The position numbers and the translations under genes are program-made. The notes under the pieces are model-generated. The model did not search any database. It worked only from the letters and a program-made list of their open reading frames with translations, and had not been told where the DNA came from. Of a stretch of DNA of 64,000 nt, positions 47,278-59,150 are shown in pieces. The DNA comes from Xiphydria camelus. Lineage: Eukaryota; Arthropoda; Insecta; Hymenoptera; Xiphydriidae. Location: positions 21,514,909 to 21,578,908 of the forward strand of contig OY783199.1 of the NCBI GenBank assembly GCA_963678675.1, in the 5' to 3' direction. Positions within the stretch are counted from its first letter, which is position 1. Each line of letters starts with the position of its first letter.

Positions 47278-47431
47278 CCTCTTAGGCACGATGCACCACT
47301 ATAGTGGCTTTCGCAGATGTCATCTTTCTGAACGACACGCCACTATAGTGGCTTTAAACGTATTATAATTCGCGTTGAATTCTATCGTACAGAGAAACAG
47401 CCCCGCGTAAAATTCAGCCGTACCTAAGAGG
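47278..47431. mobile_element. 154-bp TTAA-flanked MITE with two CCACTATAGTGG palindromes
   Basis: Ends CCTCTTAGGCACGA and, from the right, CCTCTTAGGTACGG, with TTAA on both sides (47274-47277, 47432-47435). The perfect 12-base palindrome CCACTATAGTGG occurs at 47296-47307 and 47340-47351, each followed by CTTT. Non-coding. Confidence 0.87.
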
Positions 47432-47435
47432 TTAA

Positions 47436-48348
47436 TATTTGAGACCGTTATTAATAGATTTTCAGATCGGGTAGACATTAATTTGCCTCGAGTTCAACTT
47501 CATTATTAATGTTACGTACACTCATTTGATTAAAGCGTTCACCACCTTTTATTTCCCCTTATCATCGTTCTAATTACACGCTCAACGAGTCGCGTTAGTC
47601 ACGATAGCCTGCAAAAAAGTACGGGGAATACTCAACTTTTTAATTCGAAGCTCGACTTCAACTCGGACGAGGCGAGAATTCGAGAGCTGCCGTCGAAGGT
47701 TCTTCAGAGATAAAAAAGAAGAACCGGCGTCCCGTCCGTTACCTACGGGCTCGTAGATCGAACGGGCGAGAGACGGGGGTCGAGCTCGACGCTCCGGTCT
47801 ATTCATTAAACGCTCTCTCGCAACTGCTCATTAAAAGTAGTTAACCCCTCGCGAAGTCGCAAGTTAAACGGCGAGCCATATCCGAGTCGCTCGGGAGAGA
47901 CCTAGCTATGTTCCTGGTGCGCGGCAGCTTGTAACCTTTTTATAATTAGCTGTCTCATTACCATAGTTACGATCGGAAATAATCATTAATTGCCGCCTTC
48001 GTTACGCGCTGCAACGATTTTATGGAAATTTCACGGGAGGAAAGCACGAAGGGATGCATAAGAATATAGGGTGCGTGATGCAGTTCCACCGCGGATATAA
48101 TTGATCCCCTTGCGATGTGTACATATGTACATATTATATCTTAGAGAGACCGATTTGGGTGGTTGAAATAAATTTGCTTTTGACTAGTATCGAGTAAATA
48201 CATGGGTAATTATCTCGTTTCACGGAAAAAAGAATTTTGTGCAAAGTGATAATTCACGGTAGTAGAAGTTGTCCTCAGGAACGACGATAGCGAAGAGTAA
48301 GTATTACTTACTCTTTGACGATAGCACAGAATACCGTTGTATAATGTA
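47436..48348. other. No gene seen
   Basis: A GC-richer, non-repetitive stretch at 47580-48080 includes homeodomain-like TAATTA words near 47945-47990; meaning unknown. Confidence 0.4.
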
Positions 48349-48557
48349 CACTGAAAGAACTCTCGGTTGGACTAACATAATATTTTGAATGAATTACGAG
48401 CCAACAAAACGTTTTTTTGGAATCGCAAAATTCTTTGGTTGATTTCACGAAAAATTTGACGGCAAAGCTAAACATTTGGATAATCCAACAAATATTGCTG
48501 TTAGGTTATCAAATTGATGCAACAAAATTATTTTATTGACTCCTTTTTTTCTCAGTG
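48349..48557. mobile_element. 209-bp TA-flanked element, CACTGA ends
   Basis: Starts CACTGAAAGAACTC and ends TTTTTTTCTCAGTG, with TA at 48347-48348 and 48558-48559. Short terminal repeats, AT-rich body with recurring CCAACAAA words. Non-coding. The end style matches 28168..28335. Confidence 0.6.
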
Positions 48558-48559
48558 TA

Positions 48560-50462
48560 AGAAATACCCATCAATATAGCAATACCTATTCAAGATGTTC
48601 CATAGCCAATACCACTAGTGTACTACATACAAATATATAAAAGTGAGTGCTACGTTGAGTTGTAGTTCTTGCAATGAAAGATGGGTACTCTCTTATAATG
48701 TACACACACACATATGTACAATGGTACTCTGTATTATGTCGCTTCCAAAGATAACTTCTGTTATGTGAGATATCACTAATTATTCCATTTATTGAGTACC
48801 TACTTTGTACAAAATTCTTTTTTCCGTGATAAATCAATATTAACTTGAATCAAGTATTATTAAGCAATTACCGTATGTCCGCGATCAAAGAGAACTTAGC
48901 AAAATTACGGTACAATCGTTAGTAGTACTTAATCTATAATACAAATAAAGTTGATATCGATCATGACCGAATACAATAATGTAATATCCTGTCGCATTGA
49001 ATAAATAATAATTAAAGTAAAAAAATAATTTCAGAAAATTCTTCACCTTCCTTAATCACTTCTGCTTTTCCCGTAGGATTCCCTGGCAACTGCACCGCGT
49101 TGCGAATAAATATAATATTTTAATGCAAAAATCAAACGAAAGAAATACATTCTACTCGAATTAATTACCAAATCTTTTTCTCGCTACACAGCCACCCTTC
49201 AGACTAAAATATCAATCATATATTCCCATCAATCTTATCCACCAATCCTTCATACCGCGGAAGCTTCTGCAACTATCCCGATAGCTACCCCTTGTCGCCC
49301 ATTTGTAGGGATCATCCCTCTCAACTCGCCCCTTCGACTCTCGGAGGACTCCCAGGCGAGAGCCGCACCACGCCCGAAACTTTTATTAAAAAACTACTCA
49401 ACTTCCATCGAATATCCCTTAGCCAGCCGGGCCATTCCGGAAGTCAAGATTCCCGAGAGAGGGCGAATAAGAGCGAGAGCTGCGCTCGGTCGTTAGTCGA
49501 ATCGCGCGCCTGTTTTCCCACCGGAAAATTCATCCCCTCCTCCGCTCTACTGTCACCATCCCCTTCTCGTGGCCTCGGTAGTCGTAAATAGTCGAAGCGA
49601 GGTACAAGGCAATCGTTCGCTCGCACGCACGCACTCCTGGAGCCATGGGGTGGTCTTTAAACGCATACCGATGCCAGGGGGTGGCGGGAGGAAGTTCGGA
49701 GGGCAACCGCGAGGAATTTATTTACGCGCATTCTCTCAAAGGCGCGTCAGGCAAATACACGGCGGGTCCTTAGAGTCGTAAATAAGCGATAGCTATCGGA
49801 TAATGTAGTGTAGCACTCGGGACTTACCACTCGACATGTAATATATTAATTACAAACAATTAACTATTCTTTGCCGCGAGGCCCGCGCGCGAGGTACGTG
49901 ACTGCTCGAGTTGCGGATGAAGGGTTGGAGCGGGGGTAATGGTCGGTTCGCTATTCTCGCGTGTCGAGGGGTAGTTTTGCTCCGTGCAGTGGCGACCGCG
50001 TTGGATCTACGGTTTATGTGCGGCTCGACCGTCACCCCTGGCTCCGCGGCCTACCCCTTTGCCTTATTAAAGCCGCGGCGTTAGCCACCCCGTGCTACCT
50101 CTCGAATCTCCCTTTCACTTTCGGAACGATCAATCGGGGAAGCGTAATACCCGAGATTTGATCTCTCTCTCTCCCTCTTTCGAGGGAGAAAGAGAAAGGT
50201 AATCGAGTAAAGTAGTTTTCGTCGGGGTATAGCAAAATATTGTAAATGTTAAACGAGAGACGAGAGCTTATTGCTATAAAGTGGGATTTCGTTATCCGCT
50301 TCACGTTTATTTTTAATTTTAGACACTCAAAAGCAGACAGGTTTCATTTATCTCTCCATTCGATTAGTACGAGACTAATGCCACTGTTCTCTGCATGGAA
50401 TTGTGTAAGCTCTATCATATGCTATAAATTTTCTAAAGATACACAACTTTCTTATGTGATTT
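48560..50462. other. No gene seen; GC-rich block 49.3-50.2 kb
   Basis: Nothing recognised. A small CT/GA palindromic stretch lies at about 50161-50200. Confidence 0.45.
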
Positions 50463-50849
50463 TATTGGGACCGTGCAACTGCTTGGAGGGGATACGGTAA
50501 ACGATTGTGCGCAACTAGTGGTGAAGGCTTGAAGTTATGCCAGCCACTACCGCTACCGGGTTAAAGTACATTACGGTATGTCTCACTCTGTACCTACATG
50601 GCAGTCACAACGTGTCTAAAGGTGAATAAACCGGCCCTAAATGTTAAACTTACTGTTTATTACAATTCTATACATATAAATAATGGCTATAAAATACACC
50701 TGATGAAAAACATTCATATTGTTGTTCACTAATTAGTTTTGCCGAGGATTTCTATATTCTTATCGTATTTGGTACTGTATAAAAGTGCAAGATTTTTCGC
50801 CGACTACTGCCACCAGGTGTCACTGTACGGGTGTTGCACGGTCCCAATA
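50463..50849. mobile_element. 387-bp TIR element (TATTGGGACCGTGCAAC)
   Basis: The 17-base terminal repeat TATTGGGACCGTGCAAC is perfect at both ends. The body is AT-rich with no coding relic. Target duplication not evident, so superfamily unknown. Confidence 0.8.
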
Positions 50850-51691
50850 GAATGCAGTACTTTGTAGCTTACAGTTTCGTACAGAATATCGCTATAAGGC
50901 CCATCCTGTATGAATTTCTGAAAGCCGTAACCTGAGTATTAGAGCAATCGAATGCCTCGGTAGTAAATCGTAACGAGATTATGTGAGAGTTTTTTATTCT
51001 CGAGAATACGTAAGTTTTTTGCCCACGAATGCATACATGGACTTTTCCAGCTCGGTATACATTCATAAATAGAGAAATTCACGCGCTCTCAAGAGTAAAA
51101 CATTCATATGAATATCAAGCATTGCGGCTGATAGAAATAGAAGTTCAGTTTAAAAGCGGACATAAGTATAAATAGACATAGTAGTAATATAACAGTGAAC
51201 CTAAGAACGAGATAGCCTATATTTATAATGATAATAAACTTGACCCTCTCTAGAATATAGTGCATGGTATGAAAATTAAACGATTCAATTATTCAGGGAG
51301 AAAACAGTCGAGCGAAAAAGTTTTTGTAGAAACGGTAGAATAGAGCAATAGTGAGTATAAAAGCAATAGGTAAAATATGAAAATAATAAATTTGACCTAG
51401 CAGAGTAAATAATATAACTCGGTTAGCCAAGAAGAAAATAATGGAGTAAAGATTTTTCTGCAGACAGAGTGGAATAGTAATAACAGTTATCGCGAATCAT
51501 GAATTGTGTGTAATAATAACAAACAGAACGCAGGATAAAGTAGGTACACGATACGAAAACATATTATGTAGTGATGTTTGCATAAACTCACCAACTCGAC
51601 GATTAGCTGCTCAAGTGCAACAGAAACGGCCCGATGTCTTGGAGACCCCAGTGTAGCGAAAGTGCCCGAGATATTCTTCGAGAAGGGTCGT
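50850..51691. other. No gene seen
   Basis: AT-rich; nothing recognised. Confidence 0.5.
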
Positions 51692-52107
51692 TACCCTCCC
51701 AAAAATAATTCCAAGATTCATTGTAGAATCTGGCAAGAATGTTATAAGATCATACTAGGTCAATGAAAGAATCTTTTAAAATCATAGGAAGGTATTGCAA
51801 GAACCTGTCAGAATTCTAAAAAGAATTGCATCAGAGCTTGCATCATCCAAGACGCTTGATAGGATCTTGTAAGATTTTCCTACAAAAATGCTACATATAA
51901 TATTTTCATGTGACTTCCTGCAAGACACAGTCACGTCATATGTGACTCTTGCAGGAAGCTTATAAACTTAATATATCTTATGAGTCCTAGTACGAATTGT
52001 TCATGCATGATCTTCTCTCTTCCTGTTTCAATTCTCTACAAAAATTTGTCTTGGATGATCATGCAAGTTTCTCCATACATTGTTCTGCAGGACTTTTCGG
52101 GAGGGTA
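51692..52107. mobile_element. 416-bp TIR element (TACCCTCCCAAAA) with CAAGA/TCTTG words
   Basis: Ends TACCCTCCCAAAA and TTTTCGGGAGGGTA are inverted. The interior has repeated degenerate words of the type GCAAGAAT/TCTTGCA in both orientations and a central hairpin (CTTCCTGCAAGA...TCTTGCAGGAAG, 51914-51959). Non-coding. Target duplication unclear. Confidence 0.75.
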
Positions 52108-54546
52108 CACATTGTTGCAGCGACGCGTTATCTCGTTAAGAACGTTGAAAATATAGCAATGTTCTACTGGAAAATAAAGAATGTTCTACTGGAAAAAAAG
52201 AGGAATCTCTTTCCTTTTCAATAGGAGGAGAAGCGTAAATTTGCAAATGGTATTCGCAGCCAAGCTAAAGTTCTTCGCTGGCGTTGATGCAAAGCGGCAG
52301 CCATTCGGTCCAGAAAACCAATTCCATAACAGAAGGGTGGGCTGCGGTGAAATGAAGTGGACTTGGAGGGGAATGCATACGGTAACAATAAATTAATTCA
52401 AATTATATTACCAACACCAATGAACGTACTGTCACCCTTGAAGTCAAACGACCTTGCACTCGCCGTCGTACCCCTGTGTTGCCGTACGAGGCTACTTCCT
52501 CTCGCTTCCGGTAGCAAGTCCTCCGCAAATGGAGGCAATAATTTGTCGCCGGGTTTTTGGATGGAAACGCGACGGCTGTCTTCCTCTCGACACCATCTTA
52601 CCCCCACCGATCTTCTCGGTGCAATCGTTGGCCCTGCCCTACCTCTCGCGCGGTAGTTTTCTCGATTCAACTCACCCTCCCGTGAGATGCCTAGCTTTCC
52701 GCATTCTTCCTCCGGAGGAGCGAGCACGAAGACTCCACCAACTTCGCTCTTTTGAGTAAAGTGGTGTCCGACATCGGCTCCGAGGGCGCTTTTCTCTACG
52801 TGGGTCCTGCCCCCTTCTTCACTTCCCCTGACACTCGTTCTTCCGACTCTTCCACCTTCCGACTTCCGCGTATAAGTACTTACGTCAGTATTATGCCAGA
52901 GAGGTTGAACCACTTTCCAACTACCCTGCCGTCAGCTCCTCGTGAGATGAGATCTGGTTGCAGCGGCGGCAGTCGTAACGACTGCTAGGCAAAGAGCCTC
53001 CACGTTTTCGGGATTTCGGAAACGCGCAATAATGTGATATGCAAATATAAGTCCACCGGAGTTACGGTGGCTTTACGTGTATTTCGCGTTCATCCTCGAC
53101 AATTCGAGGTTCGGTGGCTTTAATCTGTCGGGTGCGGATCTGATATTAGAGAGTCGCGTAAATAAGGCGTAATCCTGCAGAGAATTGAAAAGCGAATCGC
53201 CGGATTCGAATGGATCCCATTTGAAGAAATGAAGGGGATGATTCTACACGGACGGAGTTTTCGTCGAGTGACGTAGTTTTCGAAAGTTTCGGTATAAAGT
53301 AATGCGAAGAAGTTTGGAAAACTTCTTTATATTTTACTTTTTAAGGCTTAGTAAAAAAAATAGATCTTTCTAGACTTTTCAAGTATAATATAGTGAATAG
53401 AAGTATCGATGGTATTGATGAAAATTCTAATATTTCAATGATTGATCTTTTGGTAACAGAGAAGATCCTTCTGGTATATTTATCAATTTAATGAGTCAAA
53501 AATATACAGTCTTATAATAATGACCCAAAGAGTATTACTAAGGAAAACTAGATTCGATCGATCGTAAGCCTAAATTTTTACTACACATTAAACTTCCGTC
53601 CGAAAGAGCTTTGTTGTTTATACACAACAGTTACAGATTATAATCATTAGCGACAATAAAAGTTATGAAGATTTTTAAAGTTAATTTTATCAGTTAAATT
53701 CCTCCTAAAACTCAGCAATTGCTTTCTTGTGGCAACGGTGAATAACTTTACAAAACTTCTCGATTCTGTCAATCCAAAATTTAAATTCCTACACTCTCTG
53801 AATACTAGGTATTATTTCCAAAATTAAATTTAAATCTTCCACGTCATAATAAATTAGCGTCGATCATAACTAGAGGTACTGAGAAGAATGAATTTATCTT
53901 AACAGTTGTAATTAGTTTAAAATGGAACAAAATTCTTCGCGTAAAAGTAAATTAATTTCGATAACTCACCCATCGAGCTTTTCATTACTTATGACGATCT
54001 TCCTTCCACCAGATCAATTCGTATTTGCATTCGTTGTATCCAGCTCCAGTTCGCCACTTCGGTTCGATCGATGACTGTTACATTTATTTCTCCACCTTCT
54101 TCTCTGGAATGAATTTCCAACAGAAATTTTAGATCACAAGACATATTACTGTTGGGATGAACGAAATCTTGAAATATGGAGCGTTGGGGATCAAAGAGGC
54201 GTAAATCAATATCGTGACTTTATTTAGCAATACTTAAAGTAAAAAAAGAGATGATCATGCCGGCTATCGGCTCATACGTAATACAAAATAGCTCGCAGTC
54301 AAAACAAGACAGCAGAAAATGGAAAATTAATTTTCCTTCTGCTCTGATAAAACGTCTCTCTGTTTAGCCCGTCATGACTTTCAACGCGTTAATACCTACA
54401 CGATATCTACTACGCGCGAAGACCGCAACAAAAGATATTTAACAAGAACCTAACGTTCGATGTAGATCTGCAAAATATAATATGGAATATCTCAGCAGGT
54501 GACAGTAGTCGGGTGAAAATGCCACTTTGGAAACTGATTATCTGAC
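52108..54546. other. No supported gene; GC-rich block 52.4-53.2 kb
   Basis: A 171-codon minus-strand frame (52398..52913) and plus-strand frames overlap it. Products are low-complexity and unrecognised; I treat them as chance. The remainder is AT-rich. Confidence 0.45.
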
Positions 54547-54548
54547 TA

Positions 54549-54744
54549 CCCAGACAACACAAGCCAAAAAAAGCTGTCTTTTAATCCTCCGTGGGCAGTC
54601 TAGTGTCTCACTTTCTGATAACTTACATTTCAAGTTATCCAACAGTCATCTTTTGGATAACATGAAATTTAAGTTCACAAAAAGTGGGACATTGGATTGC
54701 CTACAAATGACTTCAAGATGACTTTGTGTGTTGTGTTGTCTGGG
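54549..54744. mobile_element. 196-bp TA-flanked MITE (CCCAGACAACACA)
   Basis: Ends CCCAGACAACACAAG and, from the right, CCCAGACAACACAACAC, with TA on both sides. Interior words ATAACTTACATTTCAAGTTA/TAACATGAAATTTAAGTT are inverted. Non-coding. Confidence 0.8.
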
Positions 54745-54810
54745 TAATCAACATTTTGGCAACTGAGACAGTGCATCTTGCGATCAGCTGTGCGTTCGAT
54801 GCTCTCGATC

Positions 54811-55020
54811 TACGTACACGTTTGAGCAGATCATCTATCCGCCGTGGATTGAACCAAGGAACTTGGATAGAGGCAGACGTAGTTGTGCGGTACGTGAGAG
54901 TCCATAGAGTTTCAATAGTGGAACTCTCTCACGGATGTACCGCTCAACTACGCCCGTCGCCATCCAAGTTCCTTGACTAAATCCACGGCGGACAGATGAT
55001 GCTCTGCTCATGAGTGTACC
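54811..55020. mobile_element. 210-bp palindromic element
   Basis: Left GTACACGTTTGAGCAG through ATCCGCCGTGGATTGAACCA to TGTGCGGTACGTGAGAG; the right arm is the inverse with a few mismatches; the short loop is near 54910. Non-coding foldback. Confidence 0.82.
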
Positions 55021-55566
55021 GTAATAAACGAGAGTGTCAGTAGGACCGTCCTAGGTCCGTATTCGCAGCGTGTTTACACGTTTCCGAGGTATCGTATCTC
55101 TCAACGCAAGGTTTTATCGTTACAATACTCTACCAGCCCATGTGGTGGCGCTGTAGAAATAGTCACTTTATTACGGAGAGAAACCAAGCTTGGATTTCGC
55201 GTAGTAGCAGTCTGCCGTATCAGGTTATAAGTAGTTAGAATTTGCGACCCGTGGCATCATTAGACATGCCGAGTCGCGTCGATAATCGTCAAGACGTAAG
55301 AGATTTCGTTTATTAGCGTGGTTTGCTATGGGAATAGTGAAATTTCATCGCGTAACGACGTTCGTGTGATTATAACGTGGGGCGAGAGCGGGGCTTTCTC
55401 GAAAGACATGCCGCGGTGGAGCAAGTTAGTCGCTGCTCGTTAAAAGTTCGTTAGAAATTTGCAAACGGCGTGCCGAGTAATTTATTCGTCTCCCGTGGTT
55501 TCGTGAAGTCGCGACGGGAAGACTTTGGCGTGGGCGATGACATCGGAATGCTTGAAGCGGTACACA
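55021..55566. other. No gene seen
   Basis: GC-richer stretch without recognised features. Confidence 0.45.
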
Positions 55567-56190
55567 CTCAGAGAAAAAACGTACGTTATTTCAAGTAAAT
55601 TGTAGTATTTGAAAATGTAGTGCTCGAACCAAACAAAAGTTTAGTCAACAATAATAAAAATGCCGTTGGTTCAACGACAAGTAAAATTTTCGTGTACTTG
55701 ATTCTAATAAACATATTTATTTAACTTTTAGTTCAGTTAGCTCTAGTGGACATTTGTCTGTGTCAAGTAAATATATATTTGCTGCAACGAAGTTATTTAT
55801 TCATTAGTAGAAATAAATTGTATCGTTCGTAGAAGTAAATTATTTCTTTGAGTTGGACAAAACTTAAATTTCAATTGCACACACAAATGTTTTAATACTA
55901 ATAAACCATATACTTATTTCAACTAATTTTCATCAAATTAAGTATATTTGAGTGAGATAAGATTTATTCATTTTAACCTATATAATTTTGATTTTTCTAC
56001 TGAACCGAAGTATACTGAACCAAATAATGTCTTTACTCTACTTCTAAAAGTGGCGGCAGTCACAAGACCATGCCCTCGCGACGCCACCGCTAGAGGGTGA
56101 GCGCTCTTGTCATGCAAAAGATCTTTTGCATTGATATAGGTAGCTGTCGCAGATGACTTTGGCATCCTTCTTTTCTGCTCATTCGCTCCA
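55567..56190. repeat. Dispersed repeat X, copy 2
   Basis: Collinear with 11327..11950 over about 620 bases: begins near CACTCAGAGAAAAAACGTAC and ends near TTTGGCATCCTTC. Same AT-rich body and GC-rich tail with GATATAGGTAGCTGTC. Non-coding; class unknown. The CACTCAGAGAAAAAA start recalls the CACTGA-ended elements. Confidence 0.75.
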
Positions 56191-57007
56191 GATACGCCGG
56201 ATCGGACAGATCGTCCGTAGCGAATGGAGCAGAGAGCTTTTAGCCACAAGGGGTACATACGTGCTCGGTCACACACTTGCGCCAAGAATTGAATAAAAGC
56301 AACATTAATCGTACTTCGGTAATACGGACCAAAAGCAGCGTAATTTCAGCATTTTAACACACGAGAGCTTCACCGATAGATGGCGATTTTTTCGCGAGTG
56401 AAACTTATCGTGGCGAGCTTATAACGATCATCGGTCGCTAGTTTTATCACATATTTATTTTTCTCTTGGTATATCCCTTGAGAATATAATTTTGGAGATG
56501 AGAGTTTACTCTCAGAGTGCCCTTTATGGGATTACATGTTAAAAACATCCTATTTAATAAAAAATATTTGACGAAGGTGGAAGAACATCTCTGGCGAATT
56601 TTCTAGTCTGGGATGATCAAACTATGCCAACCATGCTTCGTTAATGTTAAGTTTAAGATCTCAATAATACAACAATTGATTGTTGGTAAAATGCTGGTTG
56701 AATGCTGGTTTAATGATGGTATGATACTGATTCGAATCTGTATAGAAATGGCGCTTTAATGTCTCTTTTATTGGTGCATTCAGAACCCAAGCATAAAATT
56801 GCGCTATTATGCCCTATGTCCTCGGACATCAATTTGAGCCACAATATAATAGCTCAATCAGAATGCTCCTAAATTCATGAATTGTTCCCAAATTATATAC
56901 GCCATTTTGCTATCTGGGTAGTGTTGATTACCAAATTTGAATAGTTATGACAAAAATGGTTGCCATAATGGTTGCCTTAGGCGAGCCTCATCCCCAAATC
57001 ATGCCTC
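56191..57007. other. No gene; one probable element end
   Basis: At 56901..56918 the text GCCATTTTGCTATCTGGG (inverse CCCAGATAGCAAAATGGC) looks like the right end of a CCCAG-type element, but I could not find a matching left end. Repeated TGCTGGTT/TGGTTGCC words nearby. Confidence 0.4.
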
Positions 57008-57077
57008 GTGTTACGACCTAATTAAACACAGTCTGAAAAAACCTCGGATTTCCGCCTTATGACATAAGATACTATTA
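57008..57077. repeat. Fragment of the repeat at the far end of the P450 duplication unit
   Basis: About 70 bases (GTGTTACGACCTAATTAAAC ... GACATAAGATACTATT) match 1462..1530 and 7659..7730, showing that the end of the duplicated P450 flank is itself a dispersed repeat. Confidence 0.8.
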
Positions 57078-57982
57078 TGGCACTGGAAAAGAGACGAAAA
57101 GCCTTTAGGTTATTTCAGATATATACAAAGTTTAGCTCGGCATCGTTCGGCACGGCTCCGGCAAACTACGGTAGTTTGCGCGATAGTGTAATCACACGTA
57201 GTAACGCGTAATTTCGCCGGGGTCGTATCGAACCGTACAGAACCGAACTATATACATAGTGTGAATCAACTCTTATACATATCTCCTGTATCACATATAG
57301 ATTAGTAATATTTACCACACGCCTCTCGTGTAGGAACAAAATGTTTACAGGAGGCAGCAATACTTTTAAGATGTAATAGTGACTGTTATAAATATTGCTA
57401 TAACAGTCGTTCGATTAATTAAATGCTGCAACGAAGTACTATTAAATTTTGCATCAATATGATTAGCTACTGATTACTGCAGCAATATTTCTGGCTACTG
57501 TACATAGCACTATTTAACTACTGTAGCAATATTCTTGGCTGCCATCAGTGCAGTTAGAAACATTATTACTGTATCTCTTACATACTCATTTCAGTATGAA
57601 TCACGCCTCACACAGCTCACGAAGGATATTGAGCTGTTACGTTACAATAATGACGAGATCCTATTAACCCTGTTGCAGCGTTTTTCCCTGTGGGAGAACT
57701 ATACGTACGATTTTCTTGCACTGCACGCGTTCCGTGTGTGTGCACGGCGTATTTCTCTGTTTGATCGCACCGATTACGTGTGCACTGACTCGGTGAAACA
57801 GCAGTTCGTGCATCGATAACTTGCAGAAAATTATCTTCGCAAGCTGCCATGGTATACCTGCTATTCATTTTTTCACTGTTTTCATCTTTTTCTATCTTTT
57901 TTTTTTTATTTATTTGTCGTTGTCCGTCCATAACTGCAGACCCTGAGAGCGTTTCAAATGCCTCAGAGAAACATACTATGTA
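57078..57982. other. No gene seen
   Basis: A small perfect hairpin at 57381-57408 (GACTGTTATA with TATAACAGTC) and recurring GCAATATTTxTGGCTACTG words to 57545. Short frames only. Confidence 0.5.
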
Positions 57983-58545
57983 GGGTAGACCGGGGTAGGT
58001 TGTAACAAAAATGTGATGTTTTCTTTTTTCCCCATTTTACTGAAAATTAGGATTAGTTTTCGAGAGCTATGTAATATAACTTAACCTATTGGTAATGAAA
58101 CTAGGGAATAATATTGAAGTTATTTGAAAAATTGACGGAGTCATAAAGGAAAACAATGGTCTACGCGCGTGTTGCAATGTGCCCCACGCTTAGGGTATGT
58201 TGCATCAGTACTAAGGCACGTTGAACCACTTAACTTTTTGAACAACTTTTCAATACTCATTAAGTTATTAGCACATCATTAATTAACAAAACTCCTTTAA
58301 ATATTCTAAAACACAGTTAATACAAATAAAATAAGCACCGTTAATGATAAATGAAGAATGTGCCCACCCTAAATACACTCTCTTTTACAAAACTGGCAGG
58401 ATTGTGCCCATATCGTAGTGTTTTCTACTGATAAGGGGCCAAACTACGGCTAAACTAATCCTGTAATTTACCTACCGCTGAAGGGTTTCTTGTTGGAAAA
58501 AATTGATGTGTTGCAACCTATGTTGCAATCTGCCCCGTTCTCTCC
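57983..58545. mobile_element. 563-bp TA-flanked transposon (GGGGAGAC family 3)
   Basis: Ends GGGTAGACCGGGGTAGGTTG and, from the right, GGAGAGAACGGGGCAGATTG, with TA at 57981-57982 and 58546-58547. The words GTTGCAAC and TGTTGCAATxTGCCCC recur inside. No transposase frame. Same end architecture as 5682 and 43003. Confidence 0.85.
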
Positions 58546-58877
58546 TACATTGCACGCGCGCACTTTTACAAGGGAAACACGCCGTGAGCGGAACGTGTGC
58601 AGTGCAAGAATCGTACACCCAGAGAGGTCTAGTCAAATTCAAAAAAATAACATTTATTTAATTCAAATAGATTTTTGTTCGATGTGAATAAATTCCTATT
58701 TGGGTCATTCTTACGAAAAGCAGATTATTTCAGTTCTAATTTTTAAAAAAATGTCTTGAAAAAATTTTAGATTTTCCTTTTTCAAATCCATATAATTAAT
58801 GTTTCATCATACAACTATATTTCCGAGATGGTAGATAATATTGAAGCACAAATTAACCAAAAAATTAAAATTGGATT

Positions 58878-59150
58878 TCACGGAGGTGAGACACTGACCA
58901 AATTATTCACTTTTGTTCGTGGAATTATGTTTTTATTTGCTTTTTTTTTAGTCGTTGAGCTCGTGCTTTATATTTTCTTGCTCGTTCTTCTGCTTTACGT
59001 AATTTATTTTCAAGATACTTAATTTGTAAATTTAGTTTGGCTCTATTCTTTCTTCTAATCTTTTTGCTGCATGCTACTCTACTATAGAGCTCGAGGAGGA
59101 TCCAGCACTATTACGAGTATCATTAAGATTAAGTGCTTCAATCTGCACTA
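58878..59150 (-). pseudogene. Frameshifted coiled-coil protein relic, probably transposon-derived
   Basis: The minus strand shows a basic, heptad-like segment in one frame: KKIRRKNRAKLNLQIKYL, then ENKLRKAEERARKYKARAQR, LKKK. A slip within a run of nine A restores a continuation in another frame (NKNIIPRTKVNNLVSVSPP, then stop at 58878-58880). An upstream frame carries a serine-rich stretch (SAGSSSSS). A basic coiled coil followed by PRxKV resembles uncharacterised, repetitive insect proteins that I recall as mobile-element associated; I cannot name a family. At least two frame breaks, so not functional as it stands. The last codons coincide with one copy of the CACGGAGGTGAGA motif repeated across this interval. 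Confidence 0.45.

Noticed and set aside
52398..52913. 171-codon minus-strand frame
   Set aside because: Glycine/arginine-rich product without known motifs, overlapped by frames on the opposite strand.
56600..56918. Complete CCCAG element ending at 56918
   Set aside because: The right end looks good but no inverse left end could be found.
58828..59022. Small hydrophobic plus-strand frame that could suggest a membrane protein
   Set aside because: It is the antisense of the coiled-coil relic; A-rich lysine codons on the other strand read as phenylalanine and leucine here.
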